A stretch of 64,000 nucleotides of DNA, taken from assembly GCF_005871085.1 (NCBI RefSeq), contig NZ_VAUP01000028.1, forward strand, positions 186,001-250,000, given 5' to 3'. Source of the stretch: Xanthobacter autotrophicus. GTDB lineage: Bacteria > Pseudomonadota > Alphaproteobacteria > Rhizobiales > Xanthobacteraceae. The position numbers and the translations under genes are program-made. This document shows, piece after piece, positions 7,945-16,708 of the stretch; positions within the stretch are counted from its first letter, which is position 1, and each line of letters opens with the position of its first letter. The notes beneath the pieces are model-generated. The model searched no databases, had not been told where the DNA came from, and worked only from the letters and a program-made list of their open reading frames with translations.

Positions 7945-8448
7945 ATGGGCTTCTTTTCCAAAGACATCCATTCGCTCGACGATCTCTTCGTGCACACGCT
8001 GCGCGACATCTATTATGCGGAAAAGCGCATCCTGAAGGCGCTGCCCACCATGGTGGAGAAGGCCTCGAGCGCGACCCTGCGCCAGGCCTTCCAGTCCCAC
8101 CTCGGCGAGACCGAGGAGCATGTGAAGCGCCTGGAGGAGGTGTTCCGCCTGCACGGCGTTGAGGCCAAGACGGTGAAGTGCCCGGCCATCGACGGCATCA
8201 TCGCCGAGGCGGAGGAGGTGGCGTCCGAGGTGGCCGATCCCGAGGTGCTGGATGCCGCCCTCGCCGCGGCCGCGCAGGCGGTGGAGCATTACGAGATCAC
8301 CCGCTACGGCACCCTCATTGCCTGGGCCAAGCGGCTCGGCCGCAATGACTGCGCCACCGTGCTCCAGCGCACCCTCGACGAGGAGAAGGCGGCCGACGCC
8401 AAGCTCACCGGCCTCGCCGACGCCCAGGTCAATATGCGCGCCGCCTGA
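7945..8448 (+). CDS. YciE-type ferritin-like protein (DUF892)
   Basis: A 167-residue four-helix-bundle protein of the YciE/YciF (DUF892) family. Diagnostic parts are LDDLFVHTLRDIYYAEKRILKALP near the N terminus and SHLGETEEHVKRLEEVF, then AVEHYEITRYGTLIAWA in the second half. The Glu and His residues in these helices correspond to the di-iron ligands of ferritin-like folds. Members are induced by stress, but no enzyme activity is established. AGGAGA precedes the ATG. It sits behind the KGG-motif gene and is followed by a terminator. Confidence 0.92.
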   Translation: MGFFSKDIHSLDDLFVHTLRDIYYAEKRILKALPTMVEKASSATLRQAFQSHLGETEEHVKRLEEVFRLHGVEAKTVKCPAIDGIIAEAEEVASEVADPEVLDAALAAAAQAVEHYEITRYGTLIAWAKRLGRNDCATVLQRTLDEEKAADAKLTGLADAQVNMRAA

Positions 8449-8518
8449 CAAGACCGCCGCTGGCGCCTTCCGAATGGCAGGCGCCGCATCTCTCCCTCCC
8501 GCGGGGAGAAACCCACTT

Positions 8519-8551
8519 GCCCCCGTCGCACCCGCGGCGGGGGCATTTTTT
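8519..8551 (+). terminator. Intrinsic terminator after the YciE-type gene
   Basis: GCCCCCGTCG / CGGCGGGGGC stem with loop CACCCG and one wobble, followed by A and six T. Confidence 0.9.
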
Positions 8552-8640
8552 GCGTTGAGGGGGCGGCACGGGGCGCACCGACGCGCAGCGCGCGCAGCCA
8601 ACACTCTGGCCAAGTATCTGGAATGGTGCGGAAAAAGGAA

Positions 8641-8715
8641 TGGTGGGCGATGCAGGGATTGAACCTGCGACCCCTCCCGTGTGAAGGGAGTGCTCTCCCG
8701 CTGAGCTAATCGCCC
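8641..8715 (-). tRNA. tRNA-Val (CAC)
   Basis: The reverse strand folds as a full cloverleaf. The acceptor GGGCGAT pairs with ATCGCCC, the D arm is GCTC-AGCGGGA-GAGC, the anticodon arm is CTCCC-TTCACAC-GGGAG with anticodon CAC, and the T arm contains GGTTCAATCC. The 3' CCA is encoded. Length is 75 bases with CCA. Confidence 0.98.
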
Positions 8716-8794
8716 GCGCCATTTGCGAGGAGCGCCGTTTAGGCCGGCGCACCCCTCCCTGTCAAGTGCCGGCCGCTCCAGCCTGTGGATGACC

Positions 8795-9493
8795 TCATCC
8801 CAACGGGCGCGCCAGAAGGGCATCCACGGCCCGCTCCAGCTCGTCGAAGTGATGGATCAACGCATCCGCGCCGAGTTCTGCGGCCGGGGTTTCCGTATAG
8901 CCGAAGGACACCGCGACCACCGGTACGCCGGTGGCGCGGGCGGTGAGCACGTCGGTGATGCTGTCGCCCACCATGATCGAGCGCGCCGCCGAGCCGCCGG
9001 CCGCCGTGATGGTGGATAGGAGCGGCAGCGGATCGGGCTTGGAGCGGGGATAGGTGTCGGCGCCAGTGATCACGGAAAAACGCCCGGTGAGGTCCAGCGC
9101 GTCCAGGAGCAGGCGGGCGAGGTGCTCCAGCTTGTTGGTGCACACCGCAAGGCTCACGCCCTTGGCGGAGAGGCGGTCGAGGGCGTCGAGCAGGCCGGGG
9201 AAGGGGCGCGAGCCCACGGCGATGTTGTCGGCGTAATGGGCGATGAAGCGCTGCGTCATCGCCTCCACTTCCGCGTCCGGCAGGGCGACGCCCTCGCTCT
9301 TCAGGGCGCGGACGATGAGTAGGCGCGCGCCGCCGCCGATCATGTTGCGCGCCTCGTCGCGGTTCACCGGCGGGATCTTGTGCGGGGCGAGGACCATGTC
9401 GAGGGCGTCCAGAAGATCGGGCGCGGTATCGACAAGCGTTCCGTCCAGGTCGAAGGCGACCACAGGGCGGATGGAAACGGATGGGGCAGTCAT
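8795..9493 (-). CDS. gph: Phosphoglycolate phosphatase, HAD family
   Basis: A 232-residue HAD-superfamily phosphatase that most likely hydrolyses 2-phosphoglycolate. Motif I is FDLDGTLVDT with Asp15 and Asp17, motif II is the CTNK segment, and motif III/IV is KPDPLPLL followed by GDSITDV. The helical cap between motifs I and II, with ARNMIGGGARLLIVRAL, matches the Gph/CbbZ type. The ATG at 9493 begins MTAPSVSIRPVVAFD; 17 upstream in-frame codons are not needed. In an autotroph the enzyme would handle the RuBisCO oxygenase product, but the gene is not within a cbb cluster here, so that role is inference. Confidence 0.88.
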   Translation of the reverse strand: MTAPSVSIRPVVAFDLDGTLVDTAPDLLDALDMVLAPHKIPPVNRDEARNMIGGGARLLIVRALKSEGVALPDAEVEAMTQRFIAHYADNIAVGSRPFPGLLDALDRLSAKGVSLAVCTNKLEHLARLLLDALDLTGRFSVITGADTYPRSKPDPLPLLSTITAAGGSAARSIMVGDSITDVLTARATGVPVVAVSFGYTETPAAELGADALIHHFDELERAVDALLARPLG

Positions 9494-9682
9494 GTTCGGG
9501 CCTCTTCCTCGGGGACAGACAGGGATGGGGGGCGCCGACCCCACTCCCTGCCTTAAATCCTGCCGCTTTTTCGCGCGAGCGTCCGCGTCGATCGCAAGGC
9601 TGCGGCGGCATGGCGCAGCCTTGCGCGGAATAGGTCGGGACCGGACGTGAGCTGGGCGGGCCCGAAACCCAAGGAGGCTTGA

Positions 9683-10165
9683 ATGCAGGCGATTGTTGTT
9701 TCCGCGTCAGGATCGCGAACCCACCTGCGGACCCTGAATCCGCTGGCGCGCGGCGCGCTGACGGCACTGGCCTTGGCGGGCCTTGGCACCCTCGCCGGTG
9801 CCGGCGGGGCGCTGGCGCAGGCAGCCCAGCCGGGGCAGGGGGCTTATGAATTCGCCGCTCCGCCCTCGGCCCAGGCGAACCGCGTCTATGGCCTCAACCG
9901 CCAGACCGGCGAAATGAACGTGTGCCAGTTCGAGCGGCCCGAGGGCAGCGCGGTGGGCATCACCCATTGCTTCGCGCAAGGGGAGGGGGCAGGCCCCCAG
10001 AAGGCCGGCAGCTACGCCCTGGCCCCCACCCGGTACGAGGGCGAGACCGGCATCTTCCGGGTCAATCGCGACACCGGGGAGATGAGCATCTGCTATGTGC
10101 GCGAAACAGCGCGTCCCCAGGGCGGCACCGATTCGAGCCTGGTGTGCACGCCCGCCGCCAGGTGA
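9683..10165 (+). CDS. Exported protein with a duplicated motif
   Basis: A 160-residue protein with an extended signal peptide or anchor at about residues 20-45 ([22 protein letters not shown]). The mature part holds two copies of one motif: [18 protein letters not shown] and [19 protein letters not shown], about 50 residues apart, each with one Cys. A further Cys follows each copy (ITHC and SLVC), so two disulfide-closed units are likely. No named family is recognised. AAGGAGG precedes the ATG. It diverges from gph and lies upstream of rpiA. Confidence 0.72.
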   Translation: MQAIVVSASGSRTHLRTLNPLARGALTALALAGLGTLAGAGGALAQAAQPGQGAYEFAAPPSAQANRVYGLNRQTGEMNVCQFERPEGSAVGITHCFAQGEGAGPQKAGSYALAPTRYEGETGIFRVNRDTGEMSICYVRETARPQGGTDSSLVCTPAAR

Positions 10166-10337
10166 GGGTGCCCGCAGGGACGCTTGCGGCCAGCTGAGGC
10201 GCCGCGCCGCTTGTCGGCGGGCCGGATCAGGGCTAGAGCCGGAACGCGGCGGGGCGACCCGTCCCGCAGCAACGAAACGCCAATGCCTCACGCCGCGCCG
10301 GTTGGCCGCGCGCGGGGGTACCGGAACGGAAACTCCC

Positions 10338-11045
10338 ATGGTGCATGCCGAAGACCCGAAGCGCCGCGCGGCCGCTCACGCCCTGACCTACGTGACCGAC
10401 GGCATGCGCCTCGGCCTCGGCACCGGCTCCACCGCCCGCCATTTCGTGGAGCTGCTGGCCGAGAAGGTCCATGCCGGCCTTAACATCCTCGGCGTGCCCA
10501 CCTCCGAGCAGACGCTGTCGCAGGCGGTCTCCCTCGGCGTTCCGATCGCGACGCTCGACGAGGCCGGGCCGCTCGACCTGTGCATCGACGGGGCGGACGA
10601 GGTCGGCCCCGGCCTTGCCCTGATCAAGGGCGGCGGCGGCGCGCTGCTGCGGGAGAAGATCGTCGCCAGCGCCGCGCGCGAGATGGTGGTGATCGCCGAC
10701 TCGAGCAAGAAGGTGGCGGTGCTCGGCCGCTTCCCGCTCCCCATCGAGGTGGTGGATTTCGGCGTCGCCTCCATCGAGCGCCATGTGGCCGAGGCGGTGC
10801 GCAAGGCCGGCTGCGAAGGCCCGGTGAAGCTGCGCCGCGACGGCGACGGTCATCCTTTCGTCACCGATCAGGGCCACCTCATCCTCGACGCCCATCTCGG
10901 CCGCATCCCGGACCCGGCCGCGCTTGCCCGCGCGGTGGAGGAAGTCGCCGGTGTGGTCGAGCACGGGCTGTTCCTCGGCCTCGCCCGCCGGGTCGTGCTT
11001 GCCGGCGCGGACGGCATCACCGTGCTGGAGCCCGGCAGCTTCTGA
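10338..11045 (+). CDS. rpiA: Ribose-5-phosphate isomerase A
   Basis: A 235-residue cytosolic enzyme interconverting ribose 5-phosphate and ribulose 5-phosphate in the pentose phosphate and Calvin pathways. All family motifs are present: [10 protein letters not shown] for phosphate binding, [10 protein letters not shown] with the catalytic Asp and Glu region, and [12 protein letters not shown] with the active-site Lys. VVDFG and the C-terminal [10 protein letters not shown] also fit. The ATG at 10338 follows GGAACGGAAA. It is followed after 23 bases by the DUF2059 gene, probably in the same transcript, ending at a shared bidirectional terminator. Confidence 0.96.
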   Translation: MVHAEDPKRRAAAHALTYVTDGMRLGLGTGSTARHFVELLAEKVHAGLNILGVPTSEQTLSQAVSLGVPIATLDEAGPLDLCIDGADEVGPGLALIKGGGGALLREKIVASAAREMVVIADSSKKVAVLGRFPLPIEVVDFGVASIERHVAEAVRKAGCEGPVKLRRDGDGHPFVTDQGHLILDAHLGRIPDPAALARAVEEVAGVVEHGLFLGLARRVVLAGADGITVLEPGSF

Positions 11046-11068
11046 TTCCTCTTCCCGGAGAGAGACCC

Positions 11069-11611
11069 ATGTTCATGTCCCACAGCAGCCGCTTCGGCGT
11101 GCGGCTTGTTCTCGCCGCTGCCCTTGCCGTGCCGGCCCTCCCGGTTCCCTTCGCCCTGGCCCAGCAGGCGCAGCCCGCCCCGGCGGCGAAGGTGAGCCCG
11201 GCGCATCTCCAGTTGGCCCGCGATCTCGTGGCGGTGAACGGCGAGGCCCGCGCTTTTGAAGGGATCATTCCCAACATCGTCGACGGTGCGGCGCTGTCTT
11301 TCCTCCAGACCAATCCCGACCTTGCCAAGCAACTGCGGGAAGTCGCCATCATCGTGCGGCCGGAGTTCGAGGCGCGGCAGGCGGAAATCATCGACATCCT
11401 GGCGACCTCCTATACCCGCCACTTCACCGAGGCTGAGCTGAAGGAGGCCATCACCTTCTATCGCTCGCCCACCGGCGCCAAGCTGGTGCAGGACCGTCCG
11501 GTCATCGTCCAGGAGGCGGTGCAGGGCATCCAGGCGTGGGGCGCGCAGGTGAACGCGCAGGCGATCGAGCGAGTGCGCGCGGAAATGCGCAAGCGCGGCG
11601 TCGACCTGTAG
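11069..11611 (+). CDS. DUF2059 protein, exported
   Basis: A 180-residue protein with a signal peptide (LVLAAALAVPALPVPFALA|QQ). The mature part matches DUF2059: a helical repeat with LARDLVAVNGEARAFEGIIP, then EIIDILATSYTRHFTEAELKEAITFYRSPTGAKL, which is the family hallmark. Molecular role is unknown. CGGAGAGAG precedes the ATG by a good distance, and the gene lies 23 bases after rpiA. Pairing of rpiA with a DUF2059 gene suggests cotranscription, not a shared pathway. Confidence 0.88.
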   Translation: MFMSHSSRFGVRLVLAAALAVPALPVPFALAQQAQPAPAAKVSPAHLQLARDLVAVNGEARAFEGIIPNIVDGAALSFLQTNPDLAKQLREVAIIVRPEFEARQAEIIDILATSYTRHFTEAELKEAITFYRSPTGAKLVQDRPVIVQEAVQGIQAWGAQVNAQAIERVRAEMRKRGVDL

Positions 11612-11650
11612 GCCTCGCGCGGACGCCTGCCTTCGGGCCGGTTCGGGCTC

Positions 11651-11692
11651 AACAAAAAAGGCTCCCGGCATTGGCCGGGAGCCTTTTTTGTT
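11651..11692. terminator. Bidirectional intrinsic terminator
   Basis: AAAAAAGGCTCCCGGC-ATTG-GCCGGGAGCCTTTTTTG has A and T tracts on both sides, so it can end both the rpiA transcript (+) and the glycosyltransferase transcript (-). Confidence 0.93.
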
Positions 11693-11704
11693 TGAGGCCC
11701 AACC

Positions 11705-13894
11705 TCAGATCGCGTCGGTGCGGGCGTCGCGCGGGCCCTGCGGCGCGTCGGCCAGCGCCGCGAACAGGTTCTTGCGGTCGAGGTTGGGGTTGGAGTGGGG
11801 GTCCACCAGCGTGCGGGCATGCCACAGGGCATCGAAGCGCTCGTGCTGGGCCTTCAGCCGCTCGCGGTGGAGCTTGTTGCGGGACTTCCCGCGCGAGGCC
11901 GATTCGTGGTGGATGAGCAGCGCGTAAGGCGTGGTCACCACCTCATAGCCGGCGCGGCGGGCGCGCAGGCACAGGTCGATGTCGTTGCAATCCTCCTGGA
12001 ACCGCTCCGCGTCCAGCGGGCCGATGGCCTCCCATACGTCCCTGCGGATGAGCTGGCAGGCGCCGGTGACCGCCGACACGTCCTGCCGCGCCAGCAGCCG
12101 GCCTTCGGGGCCGGGCGTGTCCGGCAGGGCATGGGCGAACCAGTGGGAGGCATAGCCGAACAGGCCGACCATCACCCCCGCATGCTGGATGGTGCGGTCG
12201 GGGTAGAGGAGCTTCGCCCCCACGATGCCGACGCCGGGCCGAAGCGCAAGCGCCACCATTTCGTCCAGCCAGCCGGCCTCGACCACCTCGATGTCGTTGT
12301 TGAGGAACAAGATCAACTCGCCGGTGGCGACCGCGACCCCGTTGTTGCAGATGCGCGGATAATTGAAGTCGCCGTCGTCCCGCACGATGGTCGTGTCGGG
12401 CCAGGTGGCCTTCATCTCCGCGAACAGGGCGAAGGTCTCCGGCTCCACCGAGCCGTTGTCCACGATGATGATCTCGAAATTGCGATAGGCCGTCTTCCCG
12501 ATCAGCGAATCGAGCGCCATGCCCAGAAGGCCGGCGCGGTCGCGGGTGGGGATGACGATGGACACCTTGGGCGGCACCGCCGGCAGTGGGAAATCCGGCC
12601 GCAGGAAGTGGGTGCCGGCCTCCGGCACCACGCTCACAGGTACGCCGAGCACGCCTTCCAGCGCCTGGGCGGCCAGCCGGGCGGTTTCGGGCTCGACGAA
12701 TCCCGGCGGGTGCTCGGGACCGGAATAGGCGATGCGCGGCAGGTGCCGCACCGCGCCGGCGCCGGCCTGCGCCACCGTACGCACGACAAGGTGATAGGGG
12801 GCGGCGGCGGCGAAGCGGGGATCGATCCCCAGCGTCCGGCTCAACCCCGCCCGCAGCACGATGAGCGAGCCCATATAGGGCGAGGCTTCCAGCAGATGGC
12901 GATTGAAGGCCGGCTTGAACACGCCCGCGAGCGGCGTGCCGGACGCGTCGCAGCGCTCCTCGTCCGTATAGAGCAGCTGGCAGTCGGGATGGGCGGCAAA
13001 CGCCGCGCGGATCAGCGCCACGGCGTCCTTCGTGGGGCGGCCTTCCACATCCAGCACGCAGATGAGGCCGTCGTCCGGCGCCGCGCTCGCGGTGAGGGCT
13101 GCGGCGAGGAGGCTGGCGTGGTTCGCCGCTGGTGCGGGCACGATTTGCGCCGTATCGCCCACCGCCTCCGCCAGCGCATTGCCCTCGCGGGCGAGGCGAT
13201 CCGCGCTTGCGGCGATGATCCAGCTGAAGCTGCGGTCGGTCTGCGCCTTCAGGGCCTGCGCGCAGGCGGCGATCTCTTCGGGGGAGCGCCCGTCTCCCGC
13301 CGCCGACAGGAAGACGACAGCCGGCGCCGCTCCCTCGGCGGGAACCTCGGTGAAGTCCTCCACGAAGGCGTCGCGGAAACGCTGGTACTGCGCCCGCTTC
13401 AGGGACAGGCGGGCCTGCGCGGTCTGGCTCAGGGCGATGAGGCTCAAGCCCAGATGGCGCGCCGCGCCCTCCGCCTGCCGCCAGCGGCTCTGAAGGCCCT
13501 TGAGGCCGCCTTTGGGGGTGACGAAGGATCCGTTTCGGAAGGCGTGGAGCTTCAGCAGCAGCCGCCCGGCAGGAAACTGCCCGCGCACGGGGTAATAGCC
13601 GAGTCCCACCGCGCCTTCCGACACGCCCGTTCCGGTAACGACGATCCGCGCCGTGCCGGCCGGTAGATCCGCCGCCACCGGCGTGTCCGCCTCCGCCGGG
13701 AAGGCGGCGAGGGGCGTCCCGCGCCCGTCCTCCATGCGCACCACCAGCGGGCCGGGGACGCCGGTGGCGACCAGCACCACCACCGCCCCCCCGGCGCCCG
13801 GCAGGTGCAGGATAAGGGGCGGGAGAAAGGCCGCCGTGCCCGGCTCGGAGGTGACGGCGCGCAGGGGCCGCGGCGGGATCACGTCGTTCAGCAT
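11705..13894 (-). CDS. Family 2 glycosyltransferase, large
   Basis: A 729-residue protein whose C-terminal half (about residues 425-700) is a family 2 GT-A glycosyltransferase. It has VSIVIPTRDRAGLLGMALDSL, IIIVDNGS, a DxD-like acid pair in FLNNDIEV, and the downstream QEDCNDIDLCLRARRAGYEV region that closes the active site. The first half has a beta-rich stretch (residues 20-120) followed by a second GT-A-like region at about 190-400 (TDRSFSWIIAAS, VLDVEGRP) that looks degenerate. Such proteins usually add sugars to O-antigen, capsule or surface protein. No other glycan genes are nearby, so acceptor and donor are unknown. Confidence 0.85.
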   Translation of the reverse strand: MLNDVIPPRPLRAVTSEPGTAAFLPPLILHLPGAGGAVVVLVATGVPGPLVVRMEDGRGTPLAAFPAEADTPVAADLPAGTARIVVTGTGVSEGAVGLGYYPVRGQFPAGRLLLKLHAFRNGSFVTPKGGLKGLQSRWRQAEGAARHLGLSLIALSQTAQARLSLKRAQYQRFRDAFVEDFTEVPAEGAAPAVVFLSAAGDGRSPEEIAACAQALKAQTDRSFSWIIAASADRLAREGNALAEAVGDTAQIVPAPAANHASLLAAALTASAAPDDGLICVLDVEGRPTKDAVALIRAAFAAHPDCQLLYTDEERCDASGTPLAGVFKPAFNRHLLEASPYMGSLIVLRAGLSRTLGIDPRFAAAAPYHLVVRTVAQAGAGAVRHLPRIAYSGPEHPPGFVEPETARLAAQALEGVLGVPVSVVPEAGTHFLRPDFPLPAVPPKVSIVIPTRDRAGLLGMALDSLIGKTAYRNFEIIIVDNGSVEPETFALFAEMKATWPDTTIVRDDGDFNYPRICNNGVAVATGELILFLNNDIEVVEAGWLDEMVALALRPGVGIVGAKLLYPDRTIQHAGVMVGLFGYASHWFAHALPDTPGPEGRLLARQDVSAVTGACQLIRRDVWEAIGPLDAERFQEDCNDIDLCLRARRAGYEVVTTPYALLIHHESASRGKSRNKLHRERLKAQHERFDALWHARTLVDPHSNPNLDRKNLFAALADAPQGPRDARTDAI

Positions 13895-14057
13895 GGGATG
13901 TGGTCCCGCCCCTTCGCGGCTTGTTCCGGCTCAGGCCGCAGGGCGATCCGCCCGGCCTTGGCCCCGGCGCATGGGGCATGACCGTGGCTTTCCCTTGACG
14001 GATGGGAGCGCCGGCCGTTTTGTGGCGGCCATTGCGCGGCGCGAAGGACGGATTGGA

Positions 14058-15425
14058 ATGTCACGGCGAGAAGTCGACCTGTTTGTCATCGGCGCGGGCT
14101 CGGGCGGAGTGCGCGCGGCGCGCATCGCGGCCCAGCACGGCGCCCGGGTGATGATGGCGGAGGAATACCGCGTCGGCGGCACCTGTGTCATCCGCGGCTG
14201 CGTGCCCAAGAAGCTGTTCGTCCATGCCGGTCGGTTCGCCCACGATCTTGAGGACATGGCCGGCTTCGGCTGGCGCGTGGGCGAGGCGGAGTTCGACTGG
14301 CTGACCCTCGTCGCCAACAAGGACAAGGAAATCGCCCGCCTCGAAGCCATCTACCGCCGCAATGCGGAGAATGCCGGGGTGGAGGTGGTCGCCTCCCGCG
14401 CCGTGGTGGCGGGGCCGAACACGGTGCGCATCCTGTCCACCGGCGAGGAGATCGACGCCCGCTACATCCTTCTCGCCACCGGCGCCCGCCCGGCGCTGGG
14501 CCCGGCGATTCCGGGCTGCGAGCTGGCCATCACCTCCAACGAGGCGTTCAACCTCACCCATTTCCCCGACCGCATCCTGGTGCAGGGCGCCGGCTATATC
14601 GCCGTGGAGTTCGCCGGCCTGTTCCGGGCGCTGGGGTCCGACGTGACCCTGGTCTATCGCGCCGACAAGGTCCTGCGCGGCTTCGACGGGGAGATCCGCG
14701 ACCATCTGGAAGCCGAGATGACCCGCGCCGGCATCCACCTGACGCCGGGGCGCACGATCACCGCCATCGAGGTGATCAACGGCGGCAAGCGCGTCACGCT
14801 TTCGGATGGCGCGGTGGTGGAGGTGGATGATGTGATGCTGGCCCTCGGCCGCATTCCCAACACGGCCCATCTGGGCCTCGACACGGTCGGGGTGAAGCTC
14901 GACGAGGTGGGCGCGGTGGTGGTGGACGAGATCGGCTGCACCAACGTGCCGTCCATCTATGCGGTGGGCGACGTGACCAACCGCATCAACCTGACCCCCG
15001 TCGCCATCCGTGAGGGCCATGCCTTCGCCGACACGGTGTTCGGCAACAAGCCCTGGACGGTGGATCATTCCCTGGTAGCCACCGCCGTCTTCTCCGAGCC
15101 GGAGATCGGCACCGTGGGCCTTTCGGAAGAGGCGGCCCGCGCTCTTGGGCGGCCCATCGACATCTACAGCACCTCGTTCCGCCCGCTGAAGGCGACGCTC
15201 TCGGGCCGCGAGACCCGCACCTTCATGAAGCTGGTGGTAGACAAGGAGAGCGACGTGGTGCTCGGCTGCCACATCATGGGCGATGCGGCCTCCGAGATGA
15301 TCCAGCTCGCCGGCGTGGCGCTGGGGCTGAAGGCGAAGAAGGCGGATTTCGACCGCACCGTCGCCGTGCACCCCACCTCCGCCGAGGAGCTGGTGACCCT
15401 GCGCACGCCCACACGCAGCGTCTGA
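14058..15425 (+). CDS. gor: Glutathione-disulfide reductase
   Basis: A 455-residue cytosolic flavoenzyme that reduces glutathione disulfide with NADPH. The FAD Rossmann motif is GAGSGG at residues 12-17 and the redox-active pair is Cys43-Cys48 in GGTCVIRGCVPKK. The NADPH motif is GAGYIAVEFA with arginines further on in YRADKVLRGFD, and the C-terminal partner-subunit motif HPTSAEELVTL supplies the catalytic His and Glu. Length is normal. The frame is open about 400 bases upstream, but ATG at 14058 (MSRREVDLFVIG) is the family start. It is divergent from the glycosyltransferase. Confidence 0.95.
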   Translation: MSRREVDLFVIGAGSGGVRAARIAAQHGARVMMAEEYRVGGTCVIRGCVPKKLFVHAGRFAHDLEDMAGFGWRVGEAEFDWLTLVANKDKEIARLEAIYRRNAENAGVEVVASRAVVAGPNTVRILSTGEEIDARYILLATGARPALGPAIPGCELAITSNEAFNLTHFPDRILVQGAGYIAVEFAGLFRALGSDVTLVYRADKVLRGFDGEIRDHLEAEMTRAGIHLTPGRTITAIEVINGGKRVTLSDGAVVEVDDVMLALGRIPNTAHLGLDTVGVKLDEVGAVVVDEIGCTNVPSIYAVGDVTNRINLTPVAIREGHAFADTVFGNKPWTVDHSLVATAVFSEPEIGTVGLSEEAARALGRPIDIYSTSFRPLKATLSGRETRTFMKLVVDKESDVVLGCHIMGDAASEMIQLAGVALGLKAKKADFDRTVAVHPTSAEELVTLRTPTRSV

Positions 15426-15493
15426 CCCGCGGGCTCAGATCCGGTTGAAATTCACGCCGATGGGCGCGTGCGGCCCTCGCAGCGCTTTACCAT

Positions 15494-15603
15494 CGTCATG
15501 CCCGGGCTTGTCCCGGGCATCCACGCCGAGCCGCTTGGAACCGCTTGCGAAAGCTCTTCCCAGCCTATCCGCGGGGATGGCCGGGACACGCCCGGCCATG
15601 ACG
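15494..15603. repeat. Dispersed palindromic repeat element
   Basis: A 110-base element bounded by CGTCATG and its complement CATGACG. It contains two hairpins: ATGCCCGGGC-TTGT-CCCGGGCAT and GGCCGGG-ACAC-GCCCGGCC. It lies between the convergent gor and SHOCT genes. A related element is at 27958-27983 and a diverged one at 20636-20729. Confidence 0.7.
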
Positions 15604-15646
15604 ACTGTGATTGCATCTATGCCCTCTTGAATGTCCAAGCGGGCGC

Positions 15647-16537
15647 TCAGAGCCGGCTGAGCAGCTCGGCCTTCTTGGTGCTGAACTCCTGGTCGCTCAG
15701 GATGCCCTTGGCGTGGAGATCGGCCAGCTTCTCAATGGCGGAGATCACCTCGTTCTGGCCCAGCGGCGGCAGGGGATTGCCGAAGGTCTGGGGCTGCGGC
15801 GCATAGGTCTGCTGCTGCGGCGGCGGATCGTAGACCGGCGGCGGCGGGGCGTAGGCCTGAGCCTGGGCCTGGGGTGCGCCGCTCACGATGGGCAGGTTAG
15901 AGACGAACACCGTGCCGTACTGGCTGGTGAAGGTGAGGGAGCCCGAGCCTCCCTGCTGCTGGGAGAAGCCGCCGATCTGGTGGTCGAGGCTGTCATAGAC
16001 CGTCACCTGGCCGTTGAGGTCGATGGCGAGGCGGTGCGATCCCGGGAAATAGGCGTAGCGCACCGAGTTCTGCGCGCCGGTGCTGGCCGGCTGGCCAAGA
16101 TCGGCCGGCCACCAGTTGAAATTGCCCGAGGCGTCCGGCACGAACAGGCTGGACTGGTTGCCCCCCATCCCGCCGCCGCTCGACTGCCACTGCCCGCTGC
16201 CGAAATTGCCGCTGCCGAAATTCCCGCCGCCCTGGTTCTGCGACTGGAAGCTTCCGCTCTGGGTGAGGCCGGGCTGGCTGGCGACGAGGTTCGACAATTC
16301 GCTGCACAGGCCGTCCACGCGGCCCTTCAGGTAATTGTTGAACATGTCCGAGACCATGGTCATCCCGCCGCGCATCCACTGGCCGGATCCGCCGAACTCG
16401 GGATGGCTGAACTGGGCCATCGAGCCGTTGCCGGCGATCACCGAGAACAGCATGGATGTGACGGCATCCGGGCTGAAGCCGGTGCGCTGGGAGATGGCGT
16501 TGATGGCCGCCTGGCCTTCGGGCGAAAGTTGAGGCAT
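15647..16537 (-). CDS. SHOCT-domain protein
   Basis: A 296-residue protein. The N-terminal 90 residues form a helical domain ([16 protein letters not shown]...). A Gly, Ser, Gln and Asn-rich low-complexity stretch follows at about 95-130. A beta-rich middle comes next, then a Pro/Gln/Tyr-rich linker at about 225-262. The C terminus is a short SHOCT domain ([33 protein letters not shown]), commonly found at the ends of oligomeric or membrane-associated proteins. Function is unknown. AGGAG sits just before the ATG at 16537; an in-frame extension upstream is rejected. Confidence 0.85.
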   Translation of the reverse strand: MPQLSPEGQAAINAISQRTGFSPDAVTSMLFSVIAGNGSMAQFSHPEFGGSGQWMRGGMTMVSDMFNNYLKGRVDGLCSELSNLVASQPGLTQSGSFQSQNQGGGNFGSGNFGSGQWQSSGGGMGGNQSSLFVPDASGNFNWWPADLGQPASTGAQNSVRYAYFPGSHRLAIDLNGQVTVYDSLDHQIGGFSQQQGGSGSLTFTSQYGTVFVSNLPIVSGAPQAQAQAYAPPPPVYDPPPQQQTYAPQPQTFGNPLPPLGQNEVISAIEKLADLHAKGILSDQEFSTKKAELLSRL

Positions 16538-16708
16538 GAGGCTCCTGTTGTCGTTCGAACTGCGGGCGCAAGATCGCGCAAGCGTGTAGGCGCAAGCGTT
16601 TCTTCTACCACGGCTTGCGGACAGTTCGCCGACAGATTCCGCTGCGGCGGGCGGAGCACCCATGCGGCCAGCACGGGGCGGGAGTCTTCCGCCCATCTGA
16701 TTAGCCGT

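Noticed and set aside
14058-15371. Long open frame on the - strand across gor
   Set aside because: Antisense shadow of a complete glutathione reductase, with His/Gly/Asp-rich composition and no motif.
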